This document shows positions 43,515 through 55,534 of a stretch of DNA of 64,000 nucleotides, piece by piece. The stretch lies in NCBI GenBank assembly GCA_032871835.1, contig CM065301.1:14463291-14527290 (forward strand), written 5' to 3'. The DNA comes from Dipteronia dyeriana. Its lineage: Eukaryota; Streptophyta; Magnoliopsida; Sapindales; Sapindaceae. The position numbers were made by a program, and so were the translations under genes. The notes below the pieces were generated by a model, which was not told the origin of the DNA, made no database searches, and saw only the letters and a program-made list of their open reading frames with translations. Every line of letters begins with the position of its first letter. The first letter of the stretch is position 1.

Positions 43515-44543
43515 AAAGTATTATGGCTCATTACAATAATTTCTCCAAACATGCTCTATTAAATATTATCGTAATGTATTATTTATCCCTCTATCGCGTA
43601 CTCTACCAAAACGAGATGCAATATGAGCCCCTAACAATGCAAGGTCACGTGCATATGTAGGAAGTTCGTTGTTTTGTTCTTGTAACTGTACCTATGGTTC
43701 AAGGTTCATGTGTCGTTCGTCCTCAATTCTAATGTTATGCAATATAATGCAAGTCTTCATTATTTTAAAGAGATCATCTTTTTGCCAATATCCAACAGGA
43801 CTGTTAGTCATCGCCCGTCTACTTTGCAATACACCAAATGCATGTTCCATGTCTTTACAAGCAACCTCATACTTCATTGCAAACAATTTCTCTTTACCAC
43901 TAGTAGGGTGTGAGATTGATTGGATCAGTGTTGTCCACCTATAATAAAATTCCACCACTTAGAAAACATCTCATTGTATAATGGTGTCCGTTTACATCGT
44001 AATTGACCGGTGTATGTCGACCGTGGATGATATTGTTAACTAATGGGAATGCTTAAGGACATTCAAATCATTATATGAACCAGTCATACTAAAGAAAGCA
44101 TGTCAAATTCACAAGTCTTTTGAAGCAATCGCCTCTAATATTATAGTGGGCTTATTCTGATGACCTTTGTGTGTGTCATACCAAGCAGTGGGACAATTCT
44201 TCTATTCCCAATGCATACAATCTAAAAATCTAAGCATTATATGAAATCCTCTTGCATCTTCTTATTGTAACAATTATGCAACTTCTTCTATGTTTGGTGC
44301 CCACATATATTATGATTCGTACAATGCAAATACGACATCACAAAAATGTTTCATACTCTGAACGACTGCCGTCTCTTCAATTTGTAAATATTCATCACAA
44401 CAATCTGTCGCGTAGCCATATAATAGTAAACGAATTGCAATTATCATCTTTTGTAACCCTGACAGTCCTGATCGACCAACGACATCATCCATTTGCTTGA
44501 AGTAAACATCGCGAGCTTCGACATTTGATAGGATTCGTAGAAA
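43515..44543 (-). pseudogene. PIF/Harbinger transposase (DDE) pseudogene, N-terminus lost
   Basis: Minus-strand frames in order: LSGLQKMIIAIRLLLYGYAT ... CDEYLQIEET (44500-44310, the conserved N-terminal block of plant PIF transposases), a middle part in other frames with DCMHWEWKNCPTAW and ASK..IWHAFF-like residues near 44225-44080, then EVACKDMEHAFGVLQSRRA and IMKTCIILHN (43860-43740) and a C-terminal tail to TAA near 43516. At least four frameshifts or stops. The upstream end is replaced by copia LTR sequence at 44544. Encoded a cut-and-paste transposase. Confidence 0.85.
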
Positions 44544-46000
44544 TAACTTGTGCATTTAATATTCAAGATTGCCGGATGTAATCTCGAACTGTGTATATGA
44601 ATGTCATATACAGTAAAAAGACGTGCAATCTAAAGAGTACGTGGATAGCAAATAAAGCTGGGTACTTTATTTGTGGTGCGGTCCATTCCGTAGTGTATGG
44701 TAATCCTATCCTGGATCATTCATATGGAGATATGAGAATGTAAACACCTTGTATGATGTGATCATATAGGAATGGGTCATGATCTATATGAATCTATCAC
44801 TAAGATTCGTTTAACGATGAGATTCATATATATATCAACTAATGATGGCTATATATGGGTGATCTTAATTCCTAGTGTCTTATCGTCTCCTTCAGGTTAG
44901 ATCGTGGTCTTTGATATACCATAGGTGAGGTCAGAGTAGCATTCCCGATCAATATGCTCCATATGTTTGGATCGCGGTTTGGCTTGTGGCTGGGAATGTT
45001 TGTACACAATAGTGGAATCCACTCATTCTTGCGAGAAATAGATAGTAGTTCATTTAAGGGTTGATTTGAGGCTTGAACAATATGAGCGATCTCCTAATTC
45101 CGTAAGAAATGTAAGATTTATTGTACAATAGACAATCAATGGTACTTAGTAGAAAGATATAGTTAGAGGGGTATAATGGACATTATGACCCATCTCTAAT
45201 AATGAACTACTTGTGGAGAATCATATCATATGTAATAACTATATCGACGGACACTGAAAGTTATTAGTTTGTGTAAAATCATCTACAGTTGAGAGAGTAC
45301 GGTTTCTGATTTTTAGTGGAATAACACTGAAGTTAGTAATATAAAAATATTAATTAAATAGTTTAATTATTTATTTTTAAGGATTATTGGAGCTCAAAAT
45401 ACTGTGGGTCAATTAGGTTCCCTTGCTAGCTTGATCGATTTAGGTAACAAGGGTCACTGTTAATTAATTGGATTGTCCAATTACTTGTGTTATGAAAGTG
45501 ACACGTATTTGTTTCAGAAATTAATTAAATAATTAGATTATTTAGTTAATGAATAATGGTGATTACAAAAATTAAATGGAGATGAGCACCTAGATTCGAT
45601 TGATTGTTTGTTACCCGCTGACTTGGGATTGGGATTTCGATTCCTTTGTTTGTTCGATACAACCTATTCTTACTTGTAAAAAGGTCTCGCGGACCTGTGG
45701 CCAAATCCCCTTTATTAAGAGATAGAGCAATCCTTACTCGATAGCTCAAAGCTGACCAGTACAAAACCATGTGATATGTCCTAGTTTACGTACACCAAAG
45801 CACTATTTAGCCCTGCCGATGTGAAAGTCGTTTTCCATCAGACGGTTGTTCCCGTAACTCCACTCTCGACTTGGATTATATATCCAAAAAGGCCCAACAA
45901 CAGAAGAAAAGATTGCGAGGTACTTCGATAGCATTAAAAATTACAATAAGATTATTTAATTATGTTATTAATCACTAAATAGAGAATGCTTATTGATATT
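44544..46000 (+). repeat. Diverged fragment of the nested-copia LTR family
   Basis: From AACTTGTGCATTT onward it follows LTR E (30263-31420) through GCCGGATGTAATCTC, CCATTCCGTA, CCTTGCTAG and the GATTATTTAATTA region, with many small differences. It includes the part deleted from LTR D. The first 95 bp of the LTR are missing and the right end stops at the copia integrase fragment near 46000. The match is broken by the insert at 45575-45935. Confidence 0.85.
45575..45935. other. 361-bp insert in the LTR fragment, flanked by 8-bp repeats
   Basis: LTR homology stops at 45574 and resumes at about 45936. AAAAATTA occurs at both borders (45567-45574, 45936-45943). The inside is less AT-rich than its surroundings and reads on the minus strand as a 74-codon open frame (MVLYWSALSYRVRIALSLNK...). 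No terminal inverted repeats beyond AATG/CATT. An organelle-derived filler or a hAT-type insertion are options; identity unknown. Confidence 0.5.
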
Positions 46001-46002
46001 TG

Positions 46003-47223
46003 ATAAAATTTGACATCCATAGTGACTAAGTATTTCCTCGTGTGAAGATGAAAACATTTGTAGCCCTTTTTGTTTGAGCAATAACCAAGGAAAATACACT
46101 TATGTGGAAAAAGATTGTTGAAAATGCTTTCATTTGTGGAAAAATATTTAAGGCAGTCAATCAGAGTTTTCATATTGAGTGTTTTAAAGGGCATTCAGTT
46201 GATAAAATAAGCAGCTGCTAGGATAACATCGCTCCAATAACACTTCGACGCACTCTTAGAAAACATTAAGGCTCTTGCCACTTCAAATAAGTGCCTATTT
46301 TTTTCTCTCAGCTATTCTATTTTGTTGTGGGGTATCAATATAAGATGATTGATGTAAAATCTCATTTTCATTTAGATAGGTTCCCAGAGTTTCATTGAAA
46401 TATTCCCTCTCATTGTCAGATCTAAAGAAATGAATATTGGTGTGAAATTGATTTTTAATCATCATGTGAAAATACTTAAATATAGGATGTAGATAATACA
46501 GCTTGTCCCTCTCTTCACCACTACCAGTCTTCTTCCCTGAGGTTAGATCATGAAACACAAAGTAATTTGGATAAAAGCTCACTGAGCAGTTTAGAGAGTT
46601 TGTGATCTTGCTAATGGATAAAAGATTACAGGAAAAACTCGGGACATGTAAGACAGAAGAGAGACACAAAGTATTAGAAATAGGAATATAACATTTTCCA
46701 TGAATAGGAACAAACGACCCTTCAGCAACCTTAACCTTGTTCTTGCCTAAACACGGATTGTAGGTTAATAAATCATAGGAATTATCAGTCATGTGATTTG
46801 AAGCTCCAGAGTCTATAATTCAAGGTTTATTGGTGCTCATAATAAGAGCATTATGGGTAGTACCTGATTGAACAAGGTGGCTAATTGAAATTGAATTATT
46901 AGTAAAGGAATTTGATATACTAGGAAGACCAGCACGTCCCAGCATTTGTTGTAAAGCCTTAAGTTGTGCTTTAAAGAAGACCGGTTTGTTGGAGAACTCA
47001 TTTGTGTTGCTTTTTGTATAATCAGTTGTTACTTGGAAAGCCTTATTTTGCTGTGGACGATTTCCCCTGTCTCCAATGGGAGATTTTCCATTCAATATCT
47101 TGCAGGTGTGTCTCGTATGTCGTTGTCTATTATAACAATTACACCACCTTGAGTCGGTTTCTCCCTTTTTTTTATTCAGATTGTTATACTGTTTGAAATG
47201 AGCAGAGACTTTGAGAATAACAG
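46003..47223 (-). pseudogene. Older copia element: gag end, protease and integrase
   Basis: Minus strand, upstream to downstream: a zinc-knuckle-like CNCYNRQRHTRHTC (near 47150), the gag tail 47095-46820, protease IIDSGASNHMT near 46825-46790, integrase frame 46792-46295 with RSDNEREYFNETL and DTPQQNRIAERKK (Asp and Glu blocks), and its tail to about 46003 (GYCSNKKGYKCFH). Stops interrupt it at about 46818 and 46290. RT and the 3' LTR are missing, replaced by the LTR fragment. The N-terminal part of its gag is on the far side of the young element, at 55535-56208. Confidence 0.85.
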
Positions 47224-47585
47224 TGAAGATTCATACTAAATTTAGAAGAAAGTCACAGGGAATTGTTTACCTTTCTTCGGATCGAAAAGAACGTATCACA
47301 GGTCGGATAAAGTCACCTGAATTGGAACTCTAACTCAATTCACAGTATGTTTTTATCTTACTCTCTGTTTTCTGTTTCTCACTTTTGTATTATACGTAAT
47401 ACAATCTCCAGATTATCATCATCTTTTTTTCTATATTAACTGCAAGCCTTTTATAGATCAACAAGAGCAGTTGTTTTCTAGTAACTGGCACTGCAGTTAT
47501 CTAGATATATTGGGTTGGATTTCATGGGCCAATGCCATGGAATTGGGTTTGGACCCATCTTGGGTGTACCCAATTAAAACCAACA
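47224..47585 (-). repeat. 3' LTR of the young copia element (362 bp)
   Basis: On the minus strand TGTTGGTTTTAATTGGG ... AGTATGAATCTTCA. Compared with the 5' LTR it has an extra TGGGTGTACC-type segment near the U3 start. Confidence 0.95.
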
Positions 47586-47606
47586 TCTCCCACTCGCACA
47601 AGTGGG
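47586..47606 (-). promoter_or_regulatory. Polypurine tract of the young copia element
   Basis: Minus strand reads GTGCGAGTGGGAGA directly before the LTR start TGTTGG. Confidence 0.75.
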
Positions 47607-48699
47607 TCCAACATAACTCCATTAGAAACAACACATTTATGATATCATCATAAAATTATAAAAGAGTATTCATACAGATAAATATACCGTGTGACCTATG
47701 AACAATCAATATAAATAAGAGGAGCTTTGGAATCTCATTCGTAAATCCATTATTTACAAGAGATACAACATTGTTCATTTGTTGTGTCCTATATTTAATT
47801 TCTTAAATTTTTATCAGTCCAAAAAACATACTTAACCCCTCAAGAAGTTATGCTTGACTTTATCACACTTTTCATGTATTTACAATTGTATCTCCAAATA
47901 CAATTAGCTAGCCGGTAAATACATAATTAAGATAAAAATTTATTACTCATCCTATCTTTGTCTTTTAGTCTCCAAAACAGCTGCTACCTTAGACATGTCC
48001 CATAGACTGGATTATCATAACCATAGAAATAACATGCTAAAGGTGTTAACACTATTATGTCACTTCAAGACAAAGTGAATAGTCATAAGGACATCATTTG
48101 AAGCTTTTTTAATATAACTTCAGTGGAACTTACACAATGAGGAAGCAGGGATTCATTCTCTCATTTTTCATATCAGCCACAAATAGCACACGCGGTATGA
48201 AACACGTGTTACAACGATCTTCATTCTAAATATGAATGGCTATGTCTTTTCTTAAATCACTGTACAGATTCAAGTTCAGTCACACACCCTGCCACTAACC
48301 TAAGTTCTTAAAAGCTCGCCACCTTTTAGCGCCATATTAAGATCTCACATCTGACTTAATCAGGCATCAATGATAGTGGGGTCTATCATGATCGGTTCTA
48401 AGATATTTATATGTATATTTGTTAAGAACCTCATTTTGACATAGTCAAGGCGACATTTTCATATATATTTATACAAGCTCCTTTAAGAATATATTTCTCA
48501 TATATCCCTTAATATATATATGTGTCTCATCTCAGCTTGTTTCTCTAAACAACTGAGGCGACCGCACGTGTAAGAATGCTGGTCTCAACCTGATGATATA
48601 ATTATATGTGAAATATAACATGCTAGTACAATTTCAAACAGAAATCAATTTTATTTATAACTATAATAACATCGTTTAGTACAGTGATTCAATCTATCA
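47607..48699 (-). other. 3' untranslated part of the young copia element
   Basis: About 1.1 kb between the pol stop and the PPT with no ORF worth calling. The first half (in plus coordinates 47640-48090) has a diverged copy in opposite orientation at 57088-57590. Confidence 0.75.
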
Positions 48700-50484
48700 T
48701 TATAATATGTGCAACCCTAATGACTTGGCATGTGACTCATAAACATCTATAGTCACAGCTTTAGTGAGAGGATCAGCTACCATTTCATGGGTTAAAATGT
48801 ATTGAATCATTACTTCTTTCTTCAACACGATGTCTCTGACAAAATTATATTTTGTCTCTATGTGTTTGGATTTACTGTGATACTTAAAGTCTTTAGTATA
48901 AGCAATTGTTGTTTGACTATCACAGTAAATGGTTACTGGATTCCCTTTGTCCTTAGAGACATCCAAATCTTCTATAAATCTTTTGACCAAGACAGCTTCC
49001 TGTACTGCTGCCGAACAAGCCACAAATTCGGCCTCCATAGTTGACAAAGCAATACATGTCTGTTTCTTGCTACTCCAAGAGATAGCACCATCACTGAGTA
49101 GGAAAGCATATTTTGATGTTGATTTTCACTCATCCAGATCACCTCCCCAACCGGCATCTGTATATCCAATGAGACGTAAATCTCCACCTTGGTAACAAAG
49201 GGAGTAATCAGCAGTATCCTTAAGATATGCCAATATTCTCTTCACGGCAACCCAATGTTTCTTTCCAGGATTGGATTGATATCTACGTACAAAACCAACC
49301 GCATAGCAGATATCAGGTCTTGTACACGTCGTATCATACATGAGACTGCCGATAGCACTGGAATAAGGAACATTTTTCATTTTTTCAATTTCTTGAGGAG
49401 TTTTAGGACACATGTCGAGACTAAGAGTTTGTCCCTTTGATATAGGTGTATCCATAGGCTTACAATCAGCCATGTTAAAATGTTCAAGAATTTTCCTTAT
49501 ATAAGGCTCTTACGACATAGCAAGAAGTTTCTTCGAACGATCTCTTGTAATTTTGACTTCTAAAATATAGGCAGCCTCACCCATATATTTCATCTCAAAT
49601 TTTAAAGATAACAATTTCTTAATGGTCAACACAAACTCTTTACAATTTCCAGCCAACAAAATATCGTCCACATATAAAGATAATATCACATACTTATCTT
49701 TATTTCATTTTATATACACACAATGGTCTTCTTCAGCCATTTTGAACCCATAAGACATAACAGCCTGATGGAACCGTAGGTACCATTGTCTGGATGCTTG
49801 TTTCAAACCATATATTGACCCTTTGAGCTTACAAACTTTACGCTCCTGGCCTTTTGAAACAAAATTTGCAGGTTGTTCCATGTAAATTTTTTTATCCAGT
49901 TCTCCATTGAGAAACGCTGTTTTTACATCCATTTGATGCAATTCTAGGTCCATATGTGCGACGATTGCCAAAATAAGGCCTATTGAAGCAAACCTTACCA
50001 CAGGGGAAAAAGTTTCTTCATAGTCAATACCCTCTTGTTGAGTATAACCTTTTGCAATTAAGCGCGCTTTATGTCTCTCTATTGTGCCATCCGCCTTTCT
50101 TTTGATACGAAGAACCCATTTATTACCAATGACTTTTCTTCCAGGCGGCAAGTCAACCAAGTCCCAGACATGGTTACTTTTCATCGAATCCATCTCCTCT
50201 TGCATAACTTTTATCCATAATTCCTTATCAGGTGAGTTGAGAGCATCATTAACATTTTTAGGCTCATCAGAATCATGTGAAGCAATCATAAATCTTTCCC
50301 CTTCAATCTCAAAACGACGACGATGAACATTTCCACGATTGCTTTTACGAGTTGGTAAATCCAAAAATGTTGTCTCAACAACTTTATTACTCCCACTAGG
50401 ATCAGAAGATCCAGGTAGATCTGTATTTATTTTAAGTGGAGTATCACTCCCACTAGGGACAAGTCCCAAATAGATCGACATCAA
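48700..50484 (-). pseudogene. RT and RNase H of the young copia element
   Basis: Frame 50484-49705: NKWVLRIKRKADGTIERHKA, KARLIAKGYTQQEG, QMDVKTAFLNGEL, YGLKQASRQW; then after a TGA at about 49704 LSLYVDDILLAG (catalytic YVDD), another stop near 49513, frame 49473-49126 (SAIGSLMYDTTCTRPDICYA), a stop near 49126 and RNase H to 48700 (STMEAEFVACSAAVQEAVLV, IYCDSQTTIAYTK, SKHIETKYNFVRD). Four point stops in an otherwise readable pol. Confidence 0.93.
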
Positions 50485-51988
50485 CTTCTAATGGAGTATT
50501 TAGATTTGATTCATCGTTTTGATTACCCAATTCGTAGAATCGAATATCTCTATCAACTTCACCTCTATTAGGAAATTCACTCTCTAAAAAATTCACAGCT
50601 CGTGATTCTATCTCAGTCACACTTCCATCTGAGTTTTCACCTATGAGTACATATCCCTTTGAATGCTCAGAGTATATAATAAAGATACATTTCTTTCCTC
50701 TTGCACCCAATTTTCCATATTTGTCAAATGGACCATGTACGTAACACGCGTACCCCCAAGGTCGCAGATATGTTAAGTCAGGTTTTCTACCTGTCCATAA
50801 CTCATAAGGTGTGGAAGTAACCGACTTTGTAGGGACTCGATTAAGTACATATGTGGCAGTTAGCAAAGCATCTCCCCAATAGTGTACTGGTAGATTTGCT
50901 TGAGCCATTATAGACCTAACCATTTCAAGTAATGTTCTATTCCTCCTTTCCGCTACACCATTTTGTTGTGGAGTCCTAGGAATAGTTAAATGTCTTTGAA
51001 TACCTTTTTCATCACACAATTCCTTGGATTGATCTGAAAGGTATTCACGTCCCCTGTCAATACGTAATGTTTTAACCCTTTTATCTAATTGATTCTCTAC
51101 TAAGTTCAAGTATGATTTGAAACAACCCAATGCTTCAGACTTATGAGAAATCAAGTAGACATAACCAAAACGGGTAAAGTCATCTATGAATGTAATAAAG
51201 TATGAGGCACCATACCTTGCTTTTACACTCATTGGACCACAAATGTCAGAGTGAATTAATTGTAATGGATTTTCAGCTCTAGTTTCCTTTCCAAATGGTT
51301 TTCTAGTTGTTTTTCCAGCTAGAAAATTTTCACAGATAGGTAACTCTATTTTATTAAATGAACCTAAGAGGCCCTCTCTAGCCAATCTGTTCATCCTATC
51401 TTGGCCAATATGACCTATTCTGGCATGCCAAATGTTCACTTCAACATTAACATCATTAGCGGAAGCAATTAATGAAAAACAACCATTATCATAATTAAAA
51501 CCGTCCAACTCGGTATTTAATACAATAAAACCATTCAACAAATATCAAGTACCAATACGAACATAATTATAAATAACATCCACACAACCACCATGAAAGT
51601 TAAGTTCGTAACCTAAACTTAAAAGGACAATAACTGAAACTAAATTTCGCCCAATCTCAAGAGCATATAAAACATCATGGAGATAAAGTATTTGACCACT
51701 CTGGAACATTAATTTGCAAGTGCCAATACCCTTACCTTCAACTCTCGACTTGTTCCCCACGTAAATCCATATAGTCCCTTGACAGATCCGACGATATTCT
51801 ACAAATGTTGCTCTGTCTCTAGTTACATGGTCTGTGGCTCCTGAGTCTACAGTCCACAAAAGACGAGATTCAGCAAGTAAAACAGAACTAGAAACCAAAG
51901 CATAGTTATCAGTTATTAAGTTGGGTCGTACCTTTTCCGGTTCAGTGCACTCATGAGCAAAATGACCAGTTTGCCACAATTGAAACAC
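50453..51988 (-). pseudogene. Protease and integrase of the young copia element
   Basis: Protease WTVDSGATDHVT near 51860-51820, a stop at 51543-51545, integrase from 51541: finger HARIGHIGQDR ... CENFLAGK (the second Cys of the usual C-x2-C is Phe), HSDICGPM, RIDRGREYL (usual SDRGGEY) and QQNGVAERRNRTLLEM. The frame passes to RT by a shift at about 50484-50453. Confidence 0.92.
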
Positions 51989-52785
51989 TTCAACTTGGCT
52001 TTATCCTTCTTAACACCAACACTCTTGCCTCTTTTCTGATTTCCGATCTTATTCTTGTTGAAATTCTGTTTAAGACCCTTCTTTTGGAAGTTCCCTTTCT
52101 TTCCTTTGCGCATGAAACCCTTAGCCTTACGCTTGCTGAACTTAGCCATGTAAAGTTGACCGAAAGCTTTAGCTGCCTCTAGGCGCTCTTCTTCCAGTTC
52201 AACATGACAAGATATATCATCAAAAGTCTTGATATTATCATTGTGGGTCATGTTAATCTTCATGTTTTCCCAGCTATTAGGAAGAGACCAGATCACAACT
52301 TGAATCTGTTGCTCATCAATTAAAGTATGACCTGCAGACTTCAATTCACGTATCATGTTTGACATCTCTCTCAGGTGCTGCCTTATATCATGATTTTGGC
52401 ACTTCCTTTAGGTGTCAAACTTAATTGTAAGTCTCATAAGTTTGGTAGTAGAAGTACCACCAAACTTGTCCTTCAACGCAATCCACATGTCTTGCGCAGT
52501 GTCATACTCTTCATATACACACATGAGAGCATCAATCATGCTACTTAGCATCGTTATGCGAGCTAGATTGTTTTTCCTTTTCCATGTCTGATATGTTTCC
52601 ATATCTCTCCTGTGTTGGGCAGTGCTACCATCTTGTGGTTCTACCATAGTGTTCGTAAGAGTTTCTAGAGCCTCTTGCTCTTCAAGGGTTAGCTGAATTT
52701 TTCGGTGCCACATCTCATAGTTGTCATCTTTCAGCTTCTCTCCCTTGTTCAACTCAACAACAATTGACTTAGATGCAGAAGCCAT
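51916..52785 (-). pseudogene. Gag of the young copia element
   Basis: Starts MASASKSIVVELNKGEKLKD at 52785, where the ATG directly precedes the conserved block LKDDNYEMWHRKI. Then a stop near 52405 (after LTIKFDT), AGHTLIDEQQIQVVIWSLPN, a basic segment, and CFNCGK where a frameshift disrupts the CCHC knuckle; the other frame carries GHFAHEC. Virion structural protein in origin. Confidence 0.9.
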
Positions 52786-52809
52786 TTCCTGAAATTTTAT
52801 GTAACACAT

Positions 52810-53339
52810 AGTCTAATTAATAGTTATTCTAGCATGTTTTTCTAATAATTTCACACTTAGCACAAATGTTATGCAGCAAACTTACACTAAAAAATATAAT
52901 AAGAGGAATATTGGGATATGAATCGAAACAAAAATCAAAGCTCTTGATCATCATCCAAGTCCACAACATTCACTAATTTATATTTATTAGTATCCTTTGC
53001 GTAAAATCAGTTCTAACATTGTCTCTTACAACTTAGAACACCCATTTTGAATAAGCACAAGTATATTAAAAGTATGCACAATCATGTATACAAATATCCC
53101 ATTTCATTAATTAACAAAGAGTTTATACACATTAGGAGTATTTACAAATATATACTTCCCAAGAATTACAATCTCAATCAGTAATTTTAAAACTCTCTGA
53201 GATTTCATACAAGATTCGCTCAAAGTGTGCAAAGATACTTTGTTTATCATTTACATATAGGTAGCAATTCTCATCTACCCTAAACCTTCTAAATGCAGAT
53301 ATTGCATACCATCCTTCACTAACTTTACAATGTCTTTGT
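52810..53339. other. Leader segment between extra ORF and gag of the young copia element
   Basis: AT-rich, no ORF with recognisable content. Weak continuation of the extra ORF can be read to about 53190 with a stop near 53360. Confidence 0.45.
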
Positions 53340-54000
53340 GTTCTCAAATTAGCACCCGTGCTCTAGGCCACATGCCTTTTGAGGTTTCTATATACTTGAA
53401 TATCTCGATGTTCTAATATAGTTGTTAATGCTTCACTGAAGGTGGTAAATTTATCTGATTCTAGAGAGGCTAACATCTCAATGTTATTATGTCATAGTTC
53501 ATCTGGTAAAACCTTAAGAAGTGCGTGAATTATGTCTTTCCATATAAGCTCTATTCCACCACCACTCCAAGGCCATTCAGAAACTATGAGATCCCCAAAC
53601 CTTAACAACTGTTCATATAAACTAGTGCTAAAATCCATTTTATGATCTTCTAGTTTGTTTATAAACTTAGCAAGAGACTTTTCGAAATTCCTATATCTTT
53701 CAATATCCATTTCATATATCTCCATTCTTGGAGACTGTTGACTTTCATCGTCCTCGAGTGTCCCAGGTATATACTCATCAATAGTATTTCCTCTGTGGAC
53801 ATTTCATCCGACAATTGTGAATAATCTTCTACCAATTGCAGTGAATTTTCCTCCACCAACAGTGGTGAGTACTCCTCTTGAGAATCAGAGTCATCCGACA
53901 ATGGTGAATTATTTTCAACCAATTGTGGTGAATTTTCCTCCATCTACAGTTGTGAGTACTCCTCTTGAGGATCGAATTCAGATGAGCTGTGATTACTCAT
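53340..54000 (-). pseudogene. Extra ORF in the leader of the young copia element, unknown function
   Basis: From ATG near 54000 (MSNHSSSEFDPQEEYSQL) the frame has a TAG at about 53944, then MEENSPQLVENNSPLSDDSD and a near repeat (EEYSPLLVEENSLQLVEDYS), an acidic two-copy unit of about 37 residues. After a shift near 53795 it reads EYIPGTLEDDESQQSPRMEI and continues through MDFSTSLYEQLLRFGDLIV and WKDIIHALLKVLPDEL, with a TAA at about 53492-53494, to near 53360. I do not recognise the family. It is sense to gag-pol and sits between primer site and gag, where copia elements normally have no ORF; a captured host segment is possible. Confidence 0.5.
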
Positions 54001-54104
54001 TTCCCCAATTTACAGAGAAATGAAAAACAGATACCATTAATAATTTGTTGGTAAAATTTGGAGAACTCCCACTGGAGCGAAAATTAAGTCAATAGAATTA
54101 ATTT

Positions 54105-54255
54105 TTTTTTTGCCGGAAAACCACTTCGATTTGCCGAAAAACCGCCTATTTGTGGTCGGAAAACCGCTTTAAAAATTTGGCTGGAAAGTGATCGGGAAAA
54201 TTCGTCGGAAAGTGACCGGAAAACTTCATCGGGAAGTGGTCGGAAACCGTCACCA
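54105..54255. repeat. Short GCCGGAAAACC-type repeats in the copia leader
   Basis: Seven or eight variants of GTGGTCGGAAAACC (for example GCCGGAAAACC, GTGGTCGGAAAACCG, GTGACCGGAAAAC, GTGGTCGGAAACCG) spaced about 14-25 bp. Confidence 0.7.
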
Positions 54256-55175
54256 AAAACCATTGCGGTGGCCGGTTACAAAGTAACCACATCAATGCCA
54301 CGTGTCCTTTAATTACATGACCACTTGTCAAATTCTTCATAAACCTTGACATGTGCCACAAGATGGATGGTCCAAATTCAACAAAGCAAATTGAATTGAA
54401 TTTGCCCACTTTCATCAGGTGTGCGTGTAACCCATGCGCCACTTTTCCTTCATCGTCCGGTCATCGGACCACCATCATTAGATTCCAAATTTTATTCTAA
54501 TTCCATTAATGCCCTTATGTTTGGAAATGGGATCTGAGGTGAGTCGCACTCTCCGCCTCTAAGGCGCGTGTCACTATTCACTTTTTTCAACCTCATAAAT
54601 AATTTTCTGGAAATTTTTTGTTTACGATCCAGTTTTCAATTGCTTTGTTCTCACTCGTTACTAAACCAAATTTTGTGATTCTGGTATCTATAGAAAGCTT
54701 GGGGTCTCTAGTTTCTAACGATACCATTTTGACAATAAATTACTGCCATTTTTACCCTTTATGACTCTCTCAAAGTTTCAGTTTTAGGGCTCTATGCCCT
54801 AATGTTTATATGCACAAAATTAAGTCCCATGGCATATTAACATAAATTGAAACTAACTTTATGGAGTCATAATGATTGTATAATAAATTCAAAACGAAAT
54901 TATATGTTTTACTTGTTCAAAAACAAAAATTCACAGTAAAACATATTGATATATATATATATCTATCAAAGGCAGTAAAGAAAATTATCAAATAATTTTC
55001 TTTACAATGAATTAATTAATGTCATTGCATGTCATAAATATATTCATGGATTACTACATGAATCCGAATAATAATAATTATTTACATACTTCCTCATTAT
55101 CTTAAGCATATAACAGTGATAATATAAGTATGAAAATATTTCAATGTCATCAAAAACCTGAATACATTTAACAAT
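54256..55175. other. 5' leader of the young copia element
   Basis: No gene. The open frame at 54442-54146 on the minus strand lies over the repeats and is composed of repeated HFPxKF-like units, so it is probably a by-product of the repeat. The rest is AT-rich. Confidence 0.5.
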
Positions 55176-55187
55176 GCTTTGATACCA
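55176..55187 (-). promoter_or_regulatory. Primer-binding site of the young copia element
   Basis: Minus strand TGGTATCAAAGC one base inside the 5' LTR, one mismatch from the initiator tRNA-Met site TGGTATCAGAGC. Confidence 0.9.
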
Positions 55188-55188
55188 A

Positions 55189-55534
55189 TGAAGATTTATA
55201 CTAAATTTAGAAGAAAGTCACAGGGAATTGTTTACCTTTTTTCGGATCGAAAAGAATGTATCACAGGTCGGATAGTCACATGAATTGGAACTCTAACTCA
55301 ATTCACAGTATGTTTTTATCTTACTCTCTGTTTACTGTTTCTCACTTTTGTATTATACGTAATACAATCTCCAAACTATCATCATCTTTTTTTCTATATT
55401 AACTGCAAGCCTTTTATAGGCCAACAAAAGCAGTTGTTTTCTAATAACTACCACTGTAGTTATCTAAATATATTGGATTGGACTTTATGGGCCAATGCCA
55501 TGGAATTGGACTTGTTACCCAATTAAAGCCAACA
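55189..55534 (-). repeat. 5' LTR of the young copia element (346 bp)
   Basis: Minus strand TGTTGGCTTTAATTGGG ... AGTATAAATCTTCA. Pairs with 47224-47585. Confidence 0.95.

Larger units (their letters stand above)
47224..55534 (-). mobile_element. Young Ty1/copia element inserted in the older copia element
   Basis: LTRs 55189-55534 (5') and 47224-47585 (3'), flanked on both sides by AACAG (47219-47223 and 55535-55539), a perfect 5-bp target duplication. Gag 52785, protease, integrase, RT-RNase H down to 48700, PPT 47586-47606. A long leader (about 2.4 kb) carries an extra ORF. The LTRs are nearly alike except for indels, and pol has only a few stops, so it is younger than its neighbours. Confidence 0.95.

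Noticed and set aside
53659..53943. The frame ending LLMSIYLGHSRTMKV as the true C-terminus of the leader ORF
   Set aside because: The other frame continues with a coherent acidic and then helical sequence, so this end is the product of a frameshift.
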